The notes beneath the pieces were generated by a model that was not told where the DNA came from, did no database searches, and saw only the letters and a program-made list of their open reading frames with translations. Source: Nitritalea halalkaliphila LW7 (GTDB taxonomy: Bacteria; Bacteroidota; Bacteroidia; Cytophagales; Cyclobacteriaceae). From it: 38,843 nt of DNA. The stretch lies in NCBI RefSeq assembly GCF_000265075.1, contig NZ_AJYA01000053.1, forward strand, positions 1-38,843, read 5' to 3'. Shown here piece after piece: positions 29,442-38,402 of this stretch. Made by a program: the position numbers and the translations under genes. Numbering within the stretch: the first letter of the stretch is position 1; each line of letters starts with the position of its first letter.

Positions 29442-30273
29442 ATGTTTAAAAAAAATAGCTTTAGCCGTCGCTTTTTCGCCACGCATGGAGGCGCTCATCG
29501 CCGAAGCCAAGCGTCTAAAAACCCTTTTTCAGTCCGAGCTACTCCTTATTCATGTGGGAGACCATAGTGCAGCTCTGGAAGAAAAACTTCAAGCCGTGTG
29601 CACACGGTATCAGATCGACCCTGCCCGCACACAGATCGTGTGGGAAAAGGGTAAGCCTGTAAAAAAGATCTTAGAGGTCTGTGAGCGTCAAGGGGTGGAT
29701 TTACTCATCACCGGCGCGTTAAAGTCCGAAAGCTTTTTTACTTATTACACAGGCTCTGTAGCTCGAAAAATTATCCGTAAGGCGAAATGTGCCGTCCTGA
29801 CGCTTATCGAGCCGAGCACCGAGCCGCGGCATTTTAGTCGAATCGTTATTAATGGCACCCAGCAGGCGCAGACTCCTACGGTGATCGCCTCGGGGCTAAA
29901 GCTGGCGCGCTTGGAACCAGACCCCCGCATTTTTATCGTGAATGAGATTAAGATGTATGGTTTTCAGATGGCTACTGCTGCTGAAGGAGGGGAGCAGGAA
30001 GCCTCGCAGATGCGTAAGAAACTTGTGGCGGAGGAGATTAAATATGTGCAAGATATTTTAGATGGGATCGACTGCCAGGAGCAGCGCATCACCATCAAGG
30101 TGACCTCGGGGAAGTGGGCTGTGGAGCTGGCCAAATTCGCAACTGAGTCGAAGGCGGATCTTCTCGTGCTAGGCGATGAGGGGAATTTGGGCTTCATCGA
30201 CCGCCTTTTCCCGCATGACCTCGAGGATATGCTGTCGAACCTGCCCTGTAATCTTTTGATATTAAAACCGTAG
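29442..30273 (+). CDS. Universal stress protein, tandem UspA domains (start masked by a homopolymer)
   Basis: About 276 residues with two Usp domains: the first starts KKIALAVAFSPRMEALIAEA and includes LLIHVGDHSAAL and DLLITGALKSESFFTYYTGSVARKI; the second (from about 130) ends KADLLVLGDEGNLGFIDRLFPHDLEDML and CNLLILKP. I place the start at the ATG at 29442: an A8 run at 29448-29455, where A7 is expected, throws it out of frame with the rest. The alternative GTG at 29374 gives an unlikely leader. It sits 3 bases before a cation/proton antiporter gene, a common Usp partner, suggesting joint control of ion homeostasis. Confidence 0.83.
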
Positions 30274-30276
30274 TCT

Positions 30277-31520
30277 ATGGAGAGTTTATCGCATGCCGCG
30301 GTCATCAACCTGTTTTTACAGCTGGCAGTCATGCTGCTGCTGGCGCGGGTTTTAGCGGAGGTGGCGCAGAAGTTTCGGCAGCCGCTGTCGTCGGTGAGCT
30401 GCTAGCAGGGATCCTTCTGGGGCCCACGATCTTGGGCACGCTTAGCCCGGAGAGCTTTGATTTCTTTTTCGCATCGAATGTGGATGCGAATATCGCGCTG
30501 GACGGCTTCGTGCAGATCGCGGTCGTCCTGCTTTTATTCATCGCAGGGCTCGAAGTGGAGCTCCATCTGGTCTGGTCGCAGGGGAAATCGGCGCTTAGTA
30601 TTTCACTGCTGGGATTGATCGTACCTTTTGCACTTGGGTTCATTTTTCCCTACTACTTTGCGGACTTTTTTGGCATGGGAGAGGGGGATCGCCTGCTTTT
30701 TTCACTCTTTATGGGCACGGCCATGTCGATTACAGCACTTCCCGTAGTGGTACGGATACTGATGGATATGGATCTCTTTAAGACGAAGATGGGCATGCTC
30801 ATCGTGGCTTCGGCTATGGTGAATGACATTATCGGTTGGCTGATTTTTTCCGTCATTCTCTCGTTTATGGGGAAGGCGGGGTCACTTTCGCTGGCGCAAA
30901 CGATCGGCATTACGCTGTTTTTTACCTTCTTTATGCTCACACTGGGGAAAATGATCATCAATAGGGTCTTGCCCTGGGTCAATAAAAAGCTGGCCTGGCC
31001 GGGAGGGGTTCTATCCCTTTCGATGGCCTTCTGTTTTCTGGCGGCAGCCTTTACGGAATGGCTGGGGATCCACTCCATTTTTGGGGCATTTCTTTTGGGC
31101 GTAGCCCTAGGAGACAGTGAGCACATGTCCGAGCGCGCGAAAGAAATCGTCCATCAGTTTATTAATAATATTTTCGCACCCCTTTTCTTCGTTTCTATCG
31201 GGTTGAAAATCAATTTTATCGCCAATTTCGATCTTTTACTGACCTTGGCTGTCTTAGCGATATCCTTCGCAGGAAAAATCGTGGGGAGCGGATATGGCGC
31301 GTTTAAGGGAGGTTTCCAAGTGAAGGAAGCCCTAGCCGTAGGGTTCGGGATGAATGCTCGAGGCGCCATGGAGATTATCCTGGGCTTGATCGCTTTAGAA
31401 AATGGCTTGATCGGGGAGCAGCTCTTCGTGGCGCTCGTGATCATGGCTATCGTGACCAGTATGAGTAGTGGGCCACTGATGCGCTGGGCGCTGAAAAAGC
31501 CGCCAGAGGCCGCTGCTTAA
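30277..31520 (+). CDS. CPA2-type cation:proton antiporter (one frame break)
   Basis: About 414 residues, 11-13 hydrophobic segments. The family motifs VVGELLAGILLGPTILG (TM2-3), LLLFIAGLEVEL, SMTALP-like SITALPVVVRIL with the following MVNDIIGWLIF (acidic ion-binding pair ND), FLLGVALGD and GMNARGAMEIILG are all visible. It is a membrane core without a RCK/TrkA-N tail. The true start is ATG 30277, 3 bases after the Usp stop; a missing G at about 30384 hides the first 35 codons. Exchanges Na+ or K+ for protons in the inner membrane. Confidence 0.92.
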
Positions 31521-31549
31521 TCTAAAAAAAGGTGAAAATTCCTCTGTTT

Positions 31550-31582
31550 TTTGTTAAAAGTGGTCGCGTTTTTGTACATTTA
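31550..31582 (+). promoter_or_regulatory. Candidate promoter of the DUF4168 gene
   Basis: TTTG at 31550-31553, 21 bases, then TACATTTA at 31575-31582 (seven of eight positions of the TAnnTTTG pattern). Start of transcription would be about 25 bases before the ATG. Confidence 0.4.
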
Positions 31583-31614
31583 AAGATAATTTGTATCAAA
31601 CCTTAACATTTATT

Positions 31615-32106
31615 ATGCGACGAACATTCTTAAGAAAATTAATTGGTTTAAGCTTTATATGTGCTTTTTTGGTCAGCTTTGGCGCTTTTGCGCAGCAAAT
31701 GATGCCTCCAAATCAGGCGGCACCTGCGGACATTTCAGATGAAGACATAGAGGCCTTTGTGGACTTAAACAAGAAAATTATGCCGAAGCAGGAGGCCATG
31801 CAGCAGAAAATGGTCGCTAAGATCGAAGAAGAGGGCATGGATATCATGCGCTTCCAGCAGATCGCCCAAGCGCAGGAGCAGGGCAAGCTTTCTGAGGTAG
31901 CGAAGGATGAAGAGGAGATGGCTACCTTTAATAAGGTCGGACAGATGGTGATGAAAATGCAGGAGGAGCTTCAGGGCGAGGTCATGAAAATGATCGAAGA
32001 CAGTGAGCTCGGGCAGCAGAAGTTCCAGATGATCTTCATGGCGTATCAGCAGGATCCTGAGGTGCGTGATAAAGTAGAAAAAATGATGGCGGAAGACGAA
32101 GGATAA
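31615..32106 (+). CDS. DUF4168 domain protein, secreted
   Basis: 163 residues from the ATG at 31615, which gives signal peptide MRRTFLRKLIGLSF...GAFAQ; an upstream in-frame TTG at 31591 is disfavoured. The mature protein is all-helical and methionine/glutamate-rich: SDEDIEAFVDLNKKIMPKQEAMQQKM, GMDIMRFQQIAQAQEQGK and FQMIFMAYQQDPEVRDKVEKMM. The order and length match DUF4168, whose role is unknown. Probably periplasmic. Alone between a promoter and a terminator. Confidence 0.8.
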   Translation: MRRTFLRKLIGLSFICAFLVSFGAFAQQMMPPNQAAPADISDEDIEAFVDLNKKIMPKQEAMQQKMVAKIEEEGMDIMRFQQIAQAQEQGKLSEVAKDEEEMATFNKVGQMVMKMQEELQGEVMKMIEDSELGQQKFQMIFMAYQQDPEVRDKVEKMMAEDEG

Positions 32107-32145
32107 GCAACTTTGTCTCCGTGTACGTTGCCCGGGAGGCAAAAT

Positions 32146-32189
32146 AAAAGGCCTTTCTTCCACCGAATGTGCGGAGAGAGGCTTTTTCG
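32146..32189 (+). terminator. Intrinsic terminator after the DUF4168 gene
   Basis: Stem of about 14 pairs with one bulged G and two or three G-U pairs: AAAAGGCCTTTCTTC pairs with GGAGAGAGGCTTTT, then a short T-run. Loop about 12 bases. Confidence 0.65.
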
Positions 32190-32252
32190 GTTTTAAATCG
32201 ATTTTATCGATGTGCGATCGAAAGAAAAATCGTATATGTGGAACATTACGTG

Positions 32253-32260
32253 TAATTTTG
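32253..32260 (+). promoter_or_regulatory. Candidate -7 box of hemH
   Basis: TAATTTTG, a full match to TAnnTTTG, 31 bases before the hemH start. No clear -33 TTG. Upstream is an ATCGAT TTT ATCGAT repeat. Confidence 0.4.
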
Positions 32261-32291
32261 GCTTTTATAAGCTGAGAAGTTTTTAAAAAGT

Positions 32292-33326
32292 ATGCAGAAG
32301 AACAAAGCAAAAACGGGTGTCCTGCTGGTTAATTTAGGCACGCCGGACAGTACTGCCACGGGGGATGTGCGGAAGTATTTACGTCAGTTTTTAATGGATG
32401 GACGTGTGATTGACTTCCCGTATATCCCGAGATGGATGCTGGTCAACTTGATTATCGCTCCGTTTCGAGCGCTGAAATCAGCGAAGGAGTACCGTAAGCT
32501 ATGGACTGAACGGGGGAGCCCGCTGCTTTTTCACACGCAGGATCTGCGGGAGAAGTTGGTGGAAAAATTAGATATGCGCCAGTATGAGGTAGAAATCGCC
32601 ATGCGCTATCAGTCCCCAAGCATCGAAGAGGGGCTGAAAAAGCTGAATAAGGCGAATGTGAAGAAGATCATCGTGATCTCCCTGTTCCCGCAGTATGCTT
32701 CGGCGACGAATGGTTCGGTGGTGGATAAGGTGATGGAAATCGCACGCACCTGGCAGATCATCCCGAATATCACTTTTGTTAATAATTTCGTGGATCATCC
32801 CCTCTTTTTAGAGGCTTGGGCGGAGCTCGGAAGGGAGATGATGGAGCAGGAGCAGTATGATCGCTACTTGTTTTCTTATCATGGGCTGCCAGAACGTCAG
32901 ATTCGTAAAGGGTCTGTGGATGGCTACTGTCAGCTCAGTGATAAGTGCTGTGCCAACTATACGAAGAAAAACCAGTTTTGCTACCGCGGACAGTGTTTCC
33001 ATACCACGCGCCTCATCGCGGATAAGTTAGGACTTCCGGAGGAAAAGGTGATTACTTGTTTCCAGTCACGTCTGGGGAAAGACCCTTGGATCAAGCCGTA
33101 TACAGAAGATATTATCGAAGAGCTGGCGAAGGAGGGGATCAAGAAGGTGCTTGTTTTCTCGCCTGCATTTGTGGCTGACTGCTTAGAGACCACTGTGGAG
33201 GTAGGGGAAGAGTATAAGGAGGAGTTCGAAGAGCTGGGTGGCGAGCGCTGGGATCTGGTTCCTAGTTTAAATTCACGTGACACATGGGTGGAATGCGTGA
33301 AGGATTTAGTAGAAAAAAACACCTAG
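32292..33326 (+). CDS. hemH: Ferrochelatase with an internal cysteine cluster
   Basis: 344 residues. Inserts iron into protoporphyrin at the end of heme synthesis. Landmarks: LLVNLGTPDSTATGDVRKYL, catalytic H197 in SYHGLPERQIRKG, FQSRLGKDPWIKPYT, and E299 in PAFVADCLET with a following acidic helix (VEVGEEYKEEF). Five cysteines at 213, 219, 220, 230 and 235, just after the active-site histidine, fit the internal [2Fe-2S]-binding type known from some bacterial ferrochelatases. Its stop directly abuts the ATG of the MFS gene, so the two are coupled. Confidence 0.95.
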   Translation: MQKNKAKTGVLLVNLGTPDSTATGDVRKYLRQFLMDGRVIDFPYIPRWMLVNLIIAPFRALKSAKEYRKLWTERGSPLLFHTQDLREKLVEKLDMRQYEVEIAMRYQSPSIEEGLKKLNKANVKKIIVISLFPQYASATNGSVVDKVMEIARTWQIIPNITFVNNFVDHPLFLEAWAELGREMMEQEQYDRYLFSYHGLPERQIRKGSVDGYCQLSDKCCANYTKKNQFCYRGQCFHTTRLIADKLGLPEEKVITCFQSRLGKDPWIKPYTEDIIEELAKEGIKKVLVFSPAFVADCLETTVEVGEEYKEEFEELGGERWDLVPSLNSRDTWVECVKDLVEKNT

Positions 33327-34541
33327 ATGACGCGTTCTCATTCGTTTACAGGATCCTCATGGTTTTTTATCGTGGGGATTCTTTTTATTTCTTTTAATCT
33401 ACGTCCAGCGATTACGGGCATAGGGCCTTTGGTGCCGTATATTAAGGAGGATTTAGGGCTTTCGAATACGATGGCGGGCTTTTTAACCACGCTGCCTTTG
33501 CTCACCTTTGCTACTTTTTCGCTGGTGAGTGCGCGCATTGGGCGGCGGTTGGGTTTGGCACCGGCCATAGGTTGGGCACTTGTCGTTATTTTTATAGGCA
33601 CACTGCTTCGTTATCTGCCGAGCCTTTTGGCTTTTTTTGGGGACGGGTCTCACGGGAGTGGGGATTGTGATTTGTAATGTACTCCTTATCCCTTTGATAA
33701 AAAAAAGGGAGCCAAATCGCATTGGGCTGCTGACCTCGCTATATACGACGGGGATGGCGCTTTTTGCGGCGGTGGCCTCTGGGCTGGCTGCTCCTTTGGC
33801 GGAGTTTAAGGGTTTTGGCTGGAGAGGGTCGCTGGTTTCTTGGGCCTTGCTGGTGCTCATTGGAATCGTGCTTTGGTGGCCGCAGATGCAGCGTAAGGAG
33901 GGGAAGCAGCCCCGTGGAGAGGCATTACCTGCTGGGGTGAGCGTATGGAAATCACGTCTAGCCTGGCAGGTCAGCATGGTGCTTGGGGTACAGTCCTTAC
34001 TTTTTTTTACGCTGGTGAGCTGGTTCCCCGATATGCTGGTGGCTAGGGGGTACAGTACGGCGAAGGCGGGACTGCTGCTTTCTGTGATGCAGCTGATTGG
34101 CCTGGCGGGCTCCTTTTTGGCGCCGATTTTCGCGGTCAAGTTTCGGCAGCAACAGGGAGCGGTCAGCTTGGTGAGTGCAGGCTATCTGATCGGGTTTAGC
34201 CTGCTGTTTATCGAAAATACGACTGTATTGTATGTGTGTATGGTGATTTTAGGGACCAGTATGGGTTCGAGCATCTCCCTGGCTTATACGATGATTGGCC
34301 TGCGCACGGAGGACGAGCAGACGACGGGAGCGCTTTCAGGCATGGCGCAGTCGGCAGGCTATTATTTGGCTGCTTTGGGCCGGTGTGCTTTGGTCTGGTC
34401 TTTGATGCTTTTGGCAACTGGGACCACTTGCTTTATCTTATGCTAGGCTGTACGGTGCTGTTTTGGCTCTTTGGCCTTCAGGCCGGTAAAGCCAATACGA
34501 TAGAGGCAAAAGCTCGGGCACAGGCTGAAAAAGTGTCCTGA
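33327..34541 (+). CDS. MFS transporter, CynX/NimT-like (two frame breaks)
   Basis: About 404 residues, 12 hydrophobic segments. N-terminal FISFNLRPAITGIGPLVPYI and LTTLPLLTFATFSLVSARIGRRLG are the CynX/NimT/YycB signature. An insertion in the T7 run at 33632-33638 (T6 restores LLAFLGTGLTGVG) and a missing C at 34380-34381 (repair gives AALGPVCFGLVFDAFGNW) break the literal frame. Members move cyanate, 2-nitroimidazole or other small anions; the substrate here is unknown. No cynS lyase nearby, so cyanate is not supported. Starts at the hemH stop. Confidence 0.87.
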
Positions 34542-34547
34542 TTTCTG

Positions 34548-34555
34548 TACCTTTG
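34548..34555 (+). promoter_or_regulatory. -7 box of the UPF0316 gene
   Basis: TACCTTTG followed by C, a classical Bacteroidota -7 element, 22 bases upstream of the start codon and immediately after the MFS stop. Confidence 0.5.
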
Positions 34556-34577
34556 CAGCGCCAAAAGACTCGATACT

Positions 34578-35180
34578 ATGCAAGAATTTCTCGCCGAACT
34601 CGGTGTTTCCCCAACGCTCTTTAGTTACGTTATTATGCCCGTGCTTATTTTCTTGGCACGTGTTTCGGACGTTTCTATTAATACGCTGAGGATCATGTTT
34701 GTCCTAAATGGCAAAAAGAATGTGGCGCCTATTTTAGGTTTCTTTGAGGCTATGATTTGGCTTTTGGCCATCGGCCAAATTTTTCAAAACATCGATAACC
34801 CTATGTCTTATATCGCTTATGCGGGAGGCTTCGCCATGGGTAATTATGTGGGCATGACTATAGAGGAACGGTTGGCACTCGGCCGGGTGCTTGTACGGGT
34901 GATTTCGCCTTCGCCACTTACGCCGCTTCTCGATTACATGAAGGATGAGAATTACCGCTTCACGGTCGTGGGTGCTGAGGGGCGCTATGGCAAAGTAAAT
35001 TTGGTGTTCACCGTCATGAAGCGGGATAGTTTGGAGCGTTTCGTTGGGAAGCTGAAGGCAGTGGACGAGAAGGCTTTTTACACTATCGAGAGCGTAAAGC
35101 GTGTGAGTGAAGATGAACTGAATGTAATGGAGGATAAACCGCGTTTTAGTACCAAGTTGCGAGGCCTTATTCGGAAATAA
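34578..35180 (+). CDS. UPF0316 (DUF5698 plus DUF2179) membrane protein
   Basis: 200 residues. Three N-terminal membrane segments (about 14-30, 46-65, 75-92) with the diagnostic ARVSDVSINTLRIMFVLNGKK and GFAMGNYVGMTIEERLALG; then a soluble C-terminal DUF2179 domain (about 125-185, FTVVGAEGRYGKVNLVFTVMKR). The family is widespread and uncharacterised; the DUF2179 domain resembles nucleotide-sensing regulatory domains. Own promoter, so probably monocistronic. Confidence 0.85.
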   Translation: MQEFLAELGVSPTLFSYVIMPVLIFLARVSDVSINTLRIMFVLNGKKNVAPILGFFEAMIWLLAIGQIFQNIDNPMSYIAYAGGFAMGNYVGMTIEERLALGRVLVRVISPSPLTPLLDYMKDENYRFTVVGAEGRYGKVNLVFTVMKRDSLERFVGKLKAVDEKAFYTIESVKRVSEDELNVMEDKPRFSTKLRGLIRK

Positions 35181-35206
35181 GTGGTGTAAATTGCGGAGAG
35201 CATACT

Positions 35207-35237
35207 GTAGGCTAGGCCTGCTGGAGGTGAGGCCTAC
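35207..35237. repeat. GC-rich hairpin between convergent genes
   Basis: GTAGGC / GCCTAC outer arms or TAGGCCT / AGGCCTA arms (35213-35219, 35230-35236) can pair. No T-run follows, so termination is uncertain, though the position between convergent genes fits. Confidence 0.45.
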
Positions 35238-35253
35238 CCCATTCATCCTATTT

Positions 35254-36622
35254 TTATTCTTCTAATGCCAGGTTATACAGTTCCATGTACTGTCGAATAG
35301 CCTGAGCCAAGGTGTGTTCATCTAGGTTGACATCGATAATTTTTCCGTCTGGGCCCAAAAGCATGGTCGTCGGATAACTGGAAATGTTGAATTTTTCTAC
35401 GATTTCGTTCGTACTGTCGGAAAGAATTTGTGGCCAATCGATTTGACGTTTATCAAGTACTTTAGCGAAGCCTTTTTGTGATTCACTGGCTATGCCCAAG
35501 AAAACTACGTTTTCATTTTCTAACTCCTTAAAGGCTTGCACTATAGAGGGGATTTTCGCCATGCATGGACCACACCATGTACCCCAAAAGTTCAGAAACA
35601 CATATTTCCCCTGTAAGTCTGTTAAGGATATTTGCTTGTTCGTTGAAAACTCAACTCCTTCAAAATACGGGGCATAGTGACTGGAGTCTTTAGACCAAAA
35701 CGAATAAGGTATGGTTACTCTTTCTAAGCGTATATGTTGCTGTATAGGATCGACTCCTTGGTATCGATAGAAACGTTTTCCAATCCGTAGCAAATCGCCG
35801 TCTTTTTTTATACCTCCCACAGGTCCATTTTCATTTGTAATTAGTAATTCGGGATTACTCAGACTTGGGTCAAAAGAAAAACCCAAATTAAGGCTTAGCT
35901 CATGATCGAATAAGTGTGCTTTGCCATGGGATGCAGCTGCATAGTAGATACTGTCTCCATGCGTATTTGTTTTTAGTATAATGGGAATGTTTTTTTCACT
36001 TAATCTACCATCTACCACAAATTCAAAGGGGAAAGATAAAGCGTCATCCAGGCTTAGAGCAAGCGGTTCGTTTGTTTGCAGTGGGCTTATTACGTAATCC
36101 ATTTCATCTGAAACATCTCCATCGTAGTTGCTATCAAATCTGGCTATTCGTTGGCCTGTTTTCGTAGTGCCTACGACTAGAGCCATATAGGAGCGGGTGG
36201 TATGATGTGCAGAGGAGTCAACACGGAATGGGTGTTCTTCTTTAAATTTTGCTACGGTGGTAGAATCAATTTTCCCGGATTTTAACAGTTGGTGAAGAAA
36301 CTGCGGATAATCCACCACCAAATACGATGTTCTAGCTTGGTTCATGTATTCGGGGACTCCGGAAAGCTCAGGTTCGCCTATTTTTATTTTTGGTTTCGTG
36401 TTTTCATCGTATTCGAAAAGTAAGCTGTATTTTGGTGTAAAGGCAGCAGTGCCAGGCTCAAGCGTGTAGGGTATTCTCAAGATGCTTTGCGCGGGCAGTT
36501 GAATAGAAAAATGAATAAGTACGAAGTACGTAAGCAATATGGTTTTTTTTTCGCTTCGCTAAAAAATAGAGACTAAATCCGCACAAATTTAGTAGTAATA
36601 TGGATGTAATAATCAATTTCAT
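35254..36622 (-). CDS. TlpA-like thioredoxin protein with a two-segment membrane anchor (one frame break)
   Basis: About 455 residues. The C-terminal domain (from about 320) is a TlpA/AhpC-TSA fold with redox site FWGTWCGPCMAKIP, then SYPTTMLLGPDGKIID. The central 200 residues are mostly beta, perhaps carrying the target-binding function, with one DSNYDGDVSDE calcium-like loop. The literal frame starts about 36537 inside a hydrophobic segment without a proper start. ATG 36622 overlaps the propeller stop (ATGA) and reads MKLIITSILLLNLCGFSLYF, but an A9 run (plus T 36543-36551) puts it out of frame; A8 joins it to ILLTYFVLIHFSIQLPAQS. That yields two hydrophobic segments around KRKK. I infer this longer gene. 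Periplasmic thiol redox is the likely role. Confidence 0.75.
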
Positions 36623-37845
36623 AGATCATTTTTAAATTTTGAAAACACTAAAATGGGATTTGCAGCTCCATCTAAAGATATCATGTAGTCATAAAAGTTT
36701 TTTCCGTATGTATTAATTAAGTCTTTAATTTCATTTTCAGCAGAGGGAAGGGATTCACTAATTTGCAAAACGATTCCTCTAGGAAAATAAGCGATAAACG
36801 CATCCTTGTGAATTCCTACATTAGTATTAATAAATAATATTTCGTCAGCAAAAATGTTTTCGCTTAAGATCAGTCTACTGGTTTCCTTAAGAAATAGTCC
36901 CCAAACTAAATCCACTCCTCTGCGGAATTTGAATTGAATGACATCATTTGTTTCATGATAAAAAGTCAAACCTTTTACTGTTTTATTTTTTACTGTTTTG
37001 TTAAACCATTTCTCATATTGCTTTGTGCTTTTTGGTAGCTCATATTTGTCATTTGAAGCCATGTCGGTAAAATCAAACCAAACTTTTGGTACCATCTTAC
37101 CGTGTCCATTGATCGTATATATGGTGTCATTTAGTACATGTGTAAACCCAATACTATAAGTGCCTCCTGAAAAAGGATTTTCATAATCTACATAAAGGTT
37201 TTTTTCTTGTTTTTCAATAGGTAAATAACGATTTAGTATTTTAGCATCTTTCGTGAAACTGTAGAATTTCGAACAATTTTCTTTTGAAAAACATTGGTTA
37301 TTGGCGTATCCGATGAGACGAGTGGAATCTAACAGACTCACCTTGTCTAACACGATGTTTTCCAGTTCAGTGGTATAGCCTGTAAATGCTCCATCCTCCG
37401 TACTGTACCAGATGATTTTTTCACCTTGCAAAACGCCTATTTCATTGGTGCTTGGATATAAAACGATGTCTCTTAATTCACGATATTCACCGGGTCCTTT
37501 GCCTGAGCTACCAAGTTTGAATAAGAATTTTCCTTCGAGATTAAAACAGAATGCTGCTTGGGCAATATCGCAGTCCAGGACGAAAATCCTTTCCTCATGC
37601 CTTATGACTTTGTCTATTTTTCCGATTAAGCTTGCATCCGTAACTTCTAGTGGCACTATGTAGTGTTCAGACAGTTTGTCTCGGGTGACTGTAAAGCTCT
37701 CCAATATATCCTGTGATCGAACGGTAATCTTTGTTAGTTCCGGTGATGTATCGGCTGCGCTAGTAGGATACACCTTCTGTCCCTGGGAGAAGAAGTGAAT
37801 GTGTAGGCAGCAGATGCATAGAAGTAGTGCAGGAAAGTGAGTCAT
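36619..37845 (-). CDS. 6-bladed beta-propeller protein (DUF5128/BF-type)
   Basis: 408 residues. N-terminal signal sequence LLLCICCLHIHFFSQGQ; I choose ATG 37845 over a GTG two codons upstream. The typical start of this family is seen: VPLEVTDASLIGKIDKVIRHEERIFVLDCD, FCFNLEGKFLFKLGSSGKGPGEYRELRDIVLY with the GKGPGEY landmark, and YSTEDGAFTGY. Later blades are less regular and end in NTYGKNFYDYMISLDG. Such secreted propellers are common in Bacteroidota next to TlpA-like and small peptide genes; their function is unknown. It overlaps the TlpA-like gene by 4 bases and follows a 34-codon mini-ORF by 2 bases. AT-rich compared with genes to the left. Confidence 0.82.
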   Translation of the reverse strand: MTHFPALLLCICCLHIHFFSQGQKVYPTSAADTSPELTKITVRSQDILESFTVTRDKLSEHYIVPLEVTDASLIGKIDKVIRHEERIFVLDCDIAQAAFCFNLEGKFLFKLGSSGKGPGEYRELRDIVLYPSTNEIGVLQGEKIIWYSTEDGAFTGYTTELENIVLDKVSLLDSTRLIGYANNQCFSKENCSKFYSFTKDAKILNRYLPIEKQEKNLYVDYENPFSGGTYSIGFTHVLNDTIYTINGHGKMVPKVWFDFTDMASNDKYELPKSTKQYEKWFNKTVKNKTVKGLTFYHETNDVIQFKFRRGVDLVWGLFLKETSRLILSENIFADEILFINTNVGIHKDAFIAYFPRGIVLQISESLPSAENEIKDLINTYGKNFYDYMISLDGAANPILVFSKFKNDL

Positions 37846-37847
37846 AT

Positions 37848-37952
37848 TCACAGTAATGATTTAATTTTTAGATTGTTTGTCTTACATATGTCTGTTAAAG
37901 ATGAAACAAGAAAAAGCAAACACAGTAAGATTACCTTTATTAGGAGCTTCAT
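37848..37952 (-). CDS. 34-residue hydrophobic mini-ORF upstream of the propeller gene
   Basis: ATG at 37952, stop TGA at 37848-37850, two bases before the propeller ATG. It reads MKLLIKVILLCLLFLVSSL then DICKTNNLKIKSLL: a lysine start, a 15-residue hydrophobic core and a short polar tail, as in a signal peptide with hardly any mature part. It could be a small membrane or precursor peptide, a leader controlling the propeller, or chance in AT-rich DNA. No similarity recognised. Confidence 0.35.
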   Translation of the reverse strand: MKLLIKVILLCLLFLVSSLTDICKTNNLKIKSLL

Positions 37953-38402
37953 TTTCGCATTGAATAATGTGAATTAAATGCGGTCACCTGCCCGAGATCG
38001 TACGAAGTGCTTCATTTTCACCCTTACCCCTGATTTCTCCACTGCTCCTTTTCTGCTGAACATGCCGATACAGAATAATATGAAGTGTTATGACACGGTA
38101 ATCGCTGCTTCGAATTTTCGTTTCTAAAATTATGACAGTTAATTAAATTTAAGTTTATTTTTTTAGTTTTACAAAATTTTTGAATTATTTTTGTTTCATA
38201 TAGTTTATTGATATGCTAATTCCTACTGTAATAGCTGTTTTGAATCTTTTGTACAGGCAGGTCTCCAGATACTTTGTCCGAACCGTTGAATGCAAAAGTG
38301 AATGGAGAGATTTGGTATTAGGTAGATTATTTTTATGATTCGTATAATGCCTTTCGTCGCCAAATATTTTATTCTTGTCTGAGATTAATCTCAAAAAATT
38401 GT
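37953..38402. other. Gene-poor AT-rich region
   Basis: No convincing gene. Contains a less AT-rich patch at about 37977-38120 flanked by very A/T-rich DNA, a repeated GCTTCATTTTC at about 37947 and 38010, and a perfect palindrome at 38381. A 69-codon minus-strand frame at 38185-38394 with a TTG start looks like chance. May contain the promoter of the propeller-TlpA pair. Confidence 0.4.
38381..38392. repeat. Perfect 12-bp palindrome GAGATTAATCTC
   Basis: Six-base arms without a spacer, 11 bases downstream of the stop of the CxxC protein gene. Could be an operator half-site pair; too short to be a terminator by itself. Confidence 0.4.

Noticed and set aside
33327..34541. Cyanate transport module
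   Set aside because: The CynX-like MFS protein has no cyanase or carbonic anhydrase gene nearby; family membership alone does not name the substrate.
37977..38120. Less AT-rich patch as a possible tRNA or mobile-element remnant
   Set aside because: No cloverleaf or GGTTCGAATCC-like T-loop on either strand, no terminal inverted repeats and no transposase motif.
38185..38394. 69-codon minus-strand frame with TTG start
   Set aside because: AT-rich, no signal peptide, motif or ribosome site, and composition that looks random.
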